Source: Telluribacter roseus (lineage in GTDB: Bacteria; Bacteroidota; Bacteroidia; Cytophagales; Spirosomataceae). From it: 64,000 bases of DNA. Below the pieces are notes generated by a model, which saw nothing but the letters and a program-made list of their open reading frames with translations, was not told where the DNA came from and ran no database searches. The position numbers and the translations under genes are program-made. This document shows positions 59,845 through 64,000 of the stretch, in pieces (position 1 is the first letter of the stretch; the number at the start of each line of letters is the position of its first letter). The stretch spans positions 225,641 to 289,640 of the forward strand of contig NZ_JAFEUV020000008.1 of assembly GCF_017355915.2 (NCBI RefSeq), written 5' to 3'.

Positions 59845-60044
59845 TACTCGCTTACTTCCTTACTTTGGCTTCTGTGGATCAATAAGTTATATTCTTTTTT
59901 TCGAGCTACTATCTCTCATTCTTTACTCGAGAAATACCGAAAATCTGAGATTCAGGTAAAGTCGAGTGATAGCTATACCACTCGACTTATTACTATATAA
60001 ATTATTGATTAATAGAATATTATAGGGGATAGAGTAAGCGAGTA
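59845..60044. repeat. Structured AT-rich intergenic region of the island
   Basis: TACTCGCTTACT (59845-59856) is repeated in inverted orientation at 60033-60044. Inside lies a near-perfect palindrome AAGTCGAGTG-N10-CACTCGACTT (59959-59988). The stretch between the primase and VapE genes is otherwise AT-rich. It may be a replication origin or a terminator pair. Confidence 0.6.
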
Positions 60045-60049
60045 AGTAA

Positions 60050-61243
60050 TTAATGGATAGTTTTCAGGAAGTACCCTTTGCAGGAATATCCCTTTTTAGA
60101 GTCGTAGAAGGATTCCTGACGAATTCCAAGCACCTGAAGGGCTTTGCCTATCTGTGTTCTATGAAGGCGAAGAGAAACTTTACCTCTTAAATATTCTTCT
60201 ATATCCGAGGCTGTGTAGAACATAGAATCAATTTCGTCCTTTGCTCCCTGGGTGAAGTATTTGGAGATGATCTCCATCTCAGTAGTAGTACGAAGGAAGC
60301 GGCGGTTTAAAGCTTCCTGATGAATGATTTCACTAGGTAACATGTCATACTTAAACTCTGGATCATTGAGTAGGTAATAAGCTTGTGCTAGTACCCTGTC
60401 AATGTCAACTGACATGTACCCATTGGGGCCGCCATTGTCATGAACAATTTTATGAACTACAAAGGCTAGCCATCGTACATTACCCGTTTCGTCAGTTAAG
60501 AATTCATAGTGGTTGGTGCTGGCGACAAAGCTGGCTCTCCTTTGATGTGGTACCTCTATATCCTGGAACAGTGGCCGGAACTTTACTATCTTCTCAGAAA
60601 GGACTGATTTGAACTCATTATTTAGTTCCTTCTTCTCAAATGAAGCCAATTCATCAAGATTGATAAATAGGTTTTGGACTAATGATCTTTTTCCATCATT
60701 ACTGCCAAAGTCAAAGCCTTTCCTTGTGTAGTTCTTTAAAGCGGGTGGTACTAAGTAGTCTAGGAAGGTGGTTTTACCATCATTCTGCTTTCCTACTAAT
60801 GTTAAGCACTGCTTATTAAACATATCTCTTCCTATAGCTTGCCCTACGTATCTTACTAGCCATTTTCTGAGCATTAATTCAAACCATTCATCATCATCGG
60901 TTTTTACGTATGAAGCTAGTTTCTTGATGTAGTCTTCTTGTGTTGGATCCCAGGGTGCTAGATTTTCAAAGTAGGTAACAAACGGATCATATTTGGGTAT
61001 GGTTGATGAGCCAAACAAAGCCTTCAAAATTTCGCTGAAGCCTTTTAAGCCGTACTCGTATAACTCTACTGATAAGTCGTTCATTGGAACCAACTCCCAT
61101 TCACCCTTTTCTTTATGCTTGCGCTCCAGATGATTGGAGATGACGTTGATACGATAGTCATAGTCAGTAAACAGGTATTCCTTGATCTTGAAAATAAGAG
61201 GCCTTGTTTCGGGCTTTGGGTTGTTGTTACGAGGAGTATTCAT
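60050..61243 (-). CDS. VapE-type P-loop ATPase/helicase
   Basis: 397 residues of the virulence-associated E family: Walker A LVGKQNDGKTTFLDYLV (about 148-164), Walker B-like LFINLDELASFEKKELN and a sensor region FVASTNHYEFLTDETGNVRWL. The C-terminal 60 residues form a winged-helix-like part. VapE proteins replicate satellites and other small mobile elements, usually with a primase as here. Preceded by the integrase gene 81 bp upstream on the same strand. Confidence 0.88.
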   Translation of the reverse strand: MNTPRNNNPKPETRPLIFKIKEYLFTDYDYRINVISNHLERKHKEKGEWELVPMNDLSVELYEYGLKGFSEILKALFGSSTIPKYDPFVTYFENLAPWDPTQEDYIKKLASYVKTDDDEWFELMLRKWLVRYVGQAIGRDMFNKQCLTLVGKQNDGKTTFLDYLVPPALKNYTRKGFDFGSNDGKRSLVQNLFINLDELASFEKKELNNEFKSVLSEKIVKFRPLFQDIEVPHQRRASFVASTNHYEFLTDETGNVRWLAFVVHKIVHDNGGPNGYMSVDIDRVLAQAYYLLNDPEFKYDMLPSEIIHQEALNRRFLRTTTEMEIISKYFTQGAKDEIDSMFYTASDIEEYLRGKVSLRLHRTQIGKALQVLGIRQESFYDSKKGYSCKGYFLKTIH

Positions 61244-61324
61244 GAAGTATATAGATTATTAGTGGGCAATAGTTTTCTAGCCATGCTTTTGTAAGCAAGG
61301 TGTGTAAGTAGTTATGTGAGTAGC

Positions 61325-62560
61325 TTATTTAAGTCCCTTGCGCTGTTGGAAGTCTTGGATGTGCTGTATGACGGCTTCTTCTGACCGTTGGGTGTAGTAT
61401 TGTTCTGTGGTGCTAGTCTTCGTGTGTCCTAGCATAGTAGCTACACTAGTCAAAGGGACTCCATTGGCTATGTAGTAGGAAGCACAGGTTTTACGGGCTA
61501 CGTGGGTAGTAAGTCGAATGTCTATGCCACAAAGAGCTTGGATTTCCTTAAGTACCCTGTTCATTACCTGGTTGGAGAAGACAGGAAATATCCGTTCTCG
61601 GTGCAGGCAATCAGCATTATTGGAGTACTTCTCTATGAGTTGTAGAGCTTGCGGCACAACAGGGATGATACATTGATTCCCATTCTTGCCTCTTTGGATC
61701 TTTATTAGAAGATCTCCATTCTCTAAGGTGACTAGATGAGAAGAGCAAAGCTTACTTACATCTACATACGCTAGGCCGGTATAGCAGCAAAAAAGGAAAA
61801 CGTCCCTGACGTAGTTGTATTCACGCCCAAAAAAGGTAGTGCTCTCCAGCCGTAGTAGATCAGACTCTTTAAGTGCAATAACAGCCTTGCGTTCTCTCTT
61901 AGGTCGAAAAAAGGCTAAAGGATTCTTATCAATCCATTCATTTGCAATAGCGTAGTTCAATGTTCGCTTCAAAAATTCAGCATGCAGGACAGCATGATTA
62001 TGTCCATGGCCAAAGGTCTTTTTGCAGAAGTTTACCAGGCTTTGCCCATCAATAGGTTTCAGATCGGACAGATTCAGGTAACGGTTCCCATAGCGTGTTA
62101 GGATGTACTGCTTTATTCTATCTACTAAGAACCGTTTCTTCTCCACAGTCTTTTTCTCGTACTCAATACCTTCTAAGGCTTCAAACTCTTCCTTAAGGTA
62201 TTTTTCCAGGCATTGTATAACTGTTGGTATATCAGCAACATTACGCTTTTTGTTAAGTGCTATATCTCTGATTTCCCGTAGGTCTGGGTGACGTTTGGTA
62301 ATAAGAAAATCAGCATAAGTTCTTTGTATATCAGAACGCATTGTCTGTAGTAGATCGGTCGCTGATTCATCTCCTTCAATAATGAGAGAGTCCTTCTGAA
62401 GCTTTGACGGTTTGCAGGTTAAGCCCGTAGAAAAAGCTATACTCTTTCCATTATGGAACACCTTGAGGTAAATAGCATCACCTCTCATGTAGGGCTGTAC
62501 TGTTAATCTTTTAGTCCTACTAGTCTTGACCTTAGTAGCATTTTGCTTTACTTTCGTCAT
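61325..62560 (-). CDS. Tyrosine recombinase (integrase), Bacteroidota type
   Basis: 411 residues. N-terminal arm-binding domain, SAM-like domain at about 105-200, then a catalytic domain with FCCYTGLAYVDVSKL (the first catalytic Arg is replaced by Ala, as is common in Bacteroidota elements), THVARKTCASYYIANG (HxxR), MLGHTKTSTTEQYY (H and the nucleophile Tyr). It integrates and excises the element. The attachment site is not identified; tRNA-Asn or the tRNA-like sequence 3 kb away are candidates. Confidence 0.92.
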   Translation of the reverse strand: MTKVKQNATKVKTSRTKRLTVQPYMRGDAIYLKVFHNGKSIAFSTGLTCKPSKLQKDSLIIEGDESATDLLQTMRSDIQRTYADFLITKRHPDLREIRDIALNKKRNVADIPTVIQCLEKYLKEEFEALEGIEYEKKTVEKKRFLVDRIKQYILTRYGNRYLNLSDLKPIDGQSLVNFCKKTFGHGHNHAVLHAEFLKRTLNYAIANEWIDKNPLAFFRPKRERKAVIALKESDLLRLESTTFFGREYNYVRDVFLFCCYTGLAYVDVSKLCSSHLVTLENGDLLIKIQRGKNGNQCIIPVVPQALQLIEKYSNNADCLHRERIFPVFSNQVMNRVLKEIQALCGIDIRLTTHVARKTCASYYIANGVPLTSVATMLGHTKTSTTEQYYTQRSEEAVIQHIQDFQQRKGLK

Positions 62561-62592
62561 AAATCACTTGTTTTGAATGATTAAGGATTGCG

Positions 62593-62620
62593 CCCTCTTA
62601 CGTCTGGCCACGTAAGAGGG
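62593..62620 (+). terminator. Hairpin with plus-strand T-run near the integrase start
   Basis: CCCTCTTACGT and ACGTAAGAGGG form an 11-bp perfect stem with a 6-nt loop, followed on the plus strand by TTTTTACTTTT. No plus-strand gene precedes it; on the minus strand it lies between the small HTH-like gene and the integrase gene. Confidence 0.7.
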
Positions 62621-62629
62621 TTTTTACTT

Positions 62630-62836
62630 TTAAATAAGTTCTTCTAGTGCTACTCCAAAGAATGTTGACAGATTACGAGCCTCAAAGCCCAACATTGGCT
62701 TCTCTCCTCTGACTAGTTGTCCAAAACGTTTTTGGTTGATGTTTACCTTTTGATAGAAGCGTTGGTCTGGTTTGAACTTGCCTCCGATCCTGTTCTCATA
62801 GGCGTTTAAAGCTCCTTTTAACCTTGTCTGATACAT
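62630..62836 (-). CDS. Small helix-turn-helix-like protein
   Basis: 68 residues from MYQTRLKG (62836); a longer frame starts 45 bp upstream. FYQKVNINQKRFGQLVRGEKPMLGFEARNLSTFFGVALEELI resembles an XRE-type HTH. It is divergent from the XRE gene and lies before the integrase gene, where excisionase or repressor genes are often found. A minus-strand TAGATTTG (62886-62879) is its likely -7 element. Confidence 0.6.
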   Translation of the reverse strand: MYQTRLKGALNAYENRIGGKFKPDQRFYQKVNINQKRFGQLVRGEKPMLGFEARNLSTFFGVALEELI

Positions 62837-62975
62837 AATGTAGAATATTTGAGTTGTTAATTCTTGAAATGTGATACGCAAATCTAAACTATTGTAGATT
62901 CTTATTCCTAATATTTGTTACTATAATTGTATAATATTTTATGCTTAACTTTGTATTGCTCTAAAAATCAGTCAC

Positions 62976-63623
62976 ATGGAAGTATCAAAAAATATACGCT
63001 CAATTAGAGAAGCAAAGGGATTGACACAAGTAGATGTAGCAGAGAGGTTAGGGACAGAAAGAAGTAACTATGCCAGATTAGAGAGTAGAGATGTCAATCT
63101 TACTCTTAAACAGATAGGGGAGATTGCTAATGCACTTGAGGTGTCTATCTATGATATCATAGGCTCACCGGAACGACAGGAGGTTGAAGATGATAGGTCA
63201 GAGAGAATTAGGTATCTAGAAGACAGGTTGGGAATAACGGAGGAAATTGTAAGGGCAAAGCAATTGCAAATCAAGCTTTATAAAACATTCATTGGATGGG
63301 TTAGGGAGGTATTCAAATTAGAACTATCCATTGGAAAGATACAATGTGCACAAGTTCTTGGAATTGCAAAGAAACTGAAAGATGATGCTCATGATCTTGA
63401 TGAAGATGCTTACCATTTCTCAGAAGAAGATTTAAAGAGGATTGGTGAGTTAATGTTTGATAGAAACTCAAATCGTTATTATTGGTCTAATTTTATAGCA
63501 TCTACAGGATTAATTGAAGAGGCTTGGTTTAATGATGCGTATAAAAAGAATATAGACTTAGCGGTTCCGAGTGACACTTTAAATTGGGCAAAGACAATAC
63601 TTGATATGCTAGACGATGAATAA
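62976..63623 (+). CDS. XRE-family transcriptional regulator
   Basis: 215 residues. N-terminal HTH_3 domain at about 4-60 (IRSIREAKGLTQVDVAERLGTERSNYARLESRDVNLTLKQIGEIANALEVSIYDIIG), then a long helical C-terminal domain of unknown role. TAACTTTG at 62946-62953 is the likely -7 element. A restriction-type HNH gene starts 21 bp after its stop, so it may act as a controller of that cargo and of the divergent HTH gene. Confidence 0.88.
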   Translation: MEVSKNIRSIREAKGLTQVDVAERLGTERSNYARLESRDVNLTLKQIGEIANALEVSIYDIIGSPERQEVEDDRSERIRYLEDRLGITEEIVRAKQLQIKLYKTFIGWVREVFKLELSIGKIQCAQVLGIAKKLKDDAHDLDEDAYHFSEEDLKRIGELMFDRNSNRYYWSNFIASTGLIEEAWFNDAYKKNIDLAVPSDTLNWAKTILDMLDDE

Positions 63624-63644
63624 TTTTAGTGAAATATAATTTAG

Positions 63645-63776
63645 ATGAAAAACCCTCCTTGGCAGCGAGATGAGCTGATATTAGCACTTGATCTATACTT
63701 TATAAGCGACTACAATAAGCTTGGTGGAAAGCATCCTGATGTTGTGAGGCTTAGTAATCTACTTATTGATGCGTGA
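63645..63776 (+). pseudogene. HNH restriction endonuclease, N-terminal fragment cut by IS element
   Basis: 43 codons from ATG 63645 encode PPWQRDELILALDLYF and KHPDVVRLSNLL, the conserved N-terminus of Bacteroidota HNH/methylcytosine-type endonucleases, in which helix and HPDV motifs precede a DNA-binding part. The frame ends at a TGA within a few bases of the transposase gene end, so the rest of the gene is lost or lies beyond the insertion. Confidence 0.7.
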
Positions 63777-63777
63777 A

Positions 63778-64000
63778 TTAATCCGTAAAGAATGCAACTT
63801 CCTTCTTGCGGAAGAATACTTGAATTAAGGCTGGATCTTCCTCCAGCAAGTTTATCTGATCCAAAACGGTATTGACCAAATCTTCCAACGAGAGAAAAAC
63901 CCGATTCTTCAAGCCTCGTTTGAGGTGATTCCAAACTAATTCAGCCGGGTTAAGCTCTGGACTGTAGCCAGGCAAACGTTCCAAATGAACCCGCCCAGGC
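63778..64000 (-). mobile_element. IS630-family transposase, C-terminal end (insertion sequence, runs off the window)
   Basis: The minus-strand frame is open from the window edge to TAA at 63780-63778. It contains RLPGYSPELNPAELVWNHLKRGLK, the DDE-catalytic signature of IS630 transposases (LPxYSPELNPxE), followed by the C-terminal helix. It lies against the truncated HNH gene. The element's other end is outside the window, so its terminal repeats and target duplication cannot be seen. Confidence 0.85.

Overview
The window looks like a chromosomal segment of a free-living Bacteroidota bacterium, most likely of the order Cytophagales. The signs are TonB-domain proteins fused to M56 peptidases, MbnP-type lipoproteins, DUF2911, ABA4-like and YtxH proteins, OmpA with a TSP3-like linker, and promoters of the Bacteroidota form TTG-N20-TAnnTTTG. 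The species cannot be named from the sequence. GTAC and GGTACC are strikingly common throughout. Most genes have moderate-to-high GC, but from about 57,480 to the right end the DNA becomes AT-rich and its content looks mobile.

Layout. (1) 1-4,200, minus strand: a truncated di-haem MauG/MbnH-type peroxidase, its MbnP-like partner, a small Cys-containing membrane protein, an ABA4-like membrane protein and three unrecognised envelope proteins. (2) 4,500-9,700, plus strand: ExbB/ExbD, a cytochrome c-PQQ propeller protein and a Tat-exported enolase-superfamily enzyme. (3) 9,800-18,570, minus strand: a lone TonB C-terminal domain, four paralogous M56 (BlaR1-like)-TonB membrane proteins, an OmpA-domain protein, and a BlaI repressor whose promoter contains inverted repeats. 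(4) 18,700-30,900: housekeeping genes (pyk, priA, pabC-pabB, a YpdA-type reductase, dnaG) with small extras. (5) 31,350-31,540: a tiny plus-strand transcription unit. (6) 31,549-51,700: a 17-gene minus-strand surface-polysaccharide operon. It carries an export lipoprotein, BY-kinase, PHP phosphatase, ABC exporter, sugar dehydrogenase, UDP-galactopyranose mutase, a nonulosonate-type synthase with a fused cytidylyltransferase-phosphatase, a fucosyltransferase, other glycosyltransferases and a polymerase/ligase. (7) 51,700-57,480: a major OmpA protein, tgt, a GT2 enzyme, rsmG, a PH-like small protein and tRNA-Asn. (8) 57,480-64,000: an AT-rich island with a tRNA-like sequence, zinc-finger protein, primase, VapE-type ATPase, tyrosine integrase and XRE regulators. 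It ends in a restriction-type HNH gene cut by an IS630-family element that runs off the window.

How parts may work together. ExbB/ExbD, the lone TonB domain, four M56-TonB fusions and BlaI lie within 14 kb. The fusions place a zinc protease that could inactivate BlaI on the same chain as a TonB domain that touches outer-membrane receptors, so a circuit reporting outer-membrane transport to transcription is a reasonable hypothesis. The polysaccharide operon seems to build and export an acidic, fucose-, galactofuranose- and nonulosonate-containing glycan. The right-hand island has the gene set of a phage-satellite-like or other small integrative element with a defence-type cargo gene.
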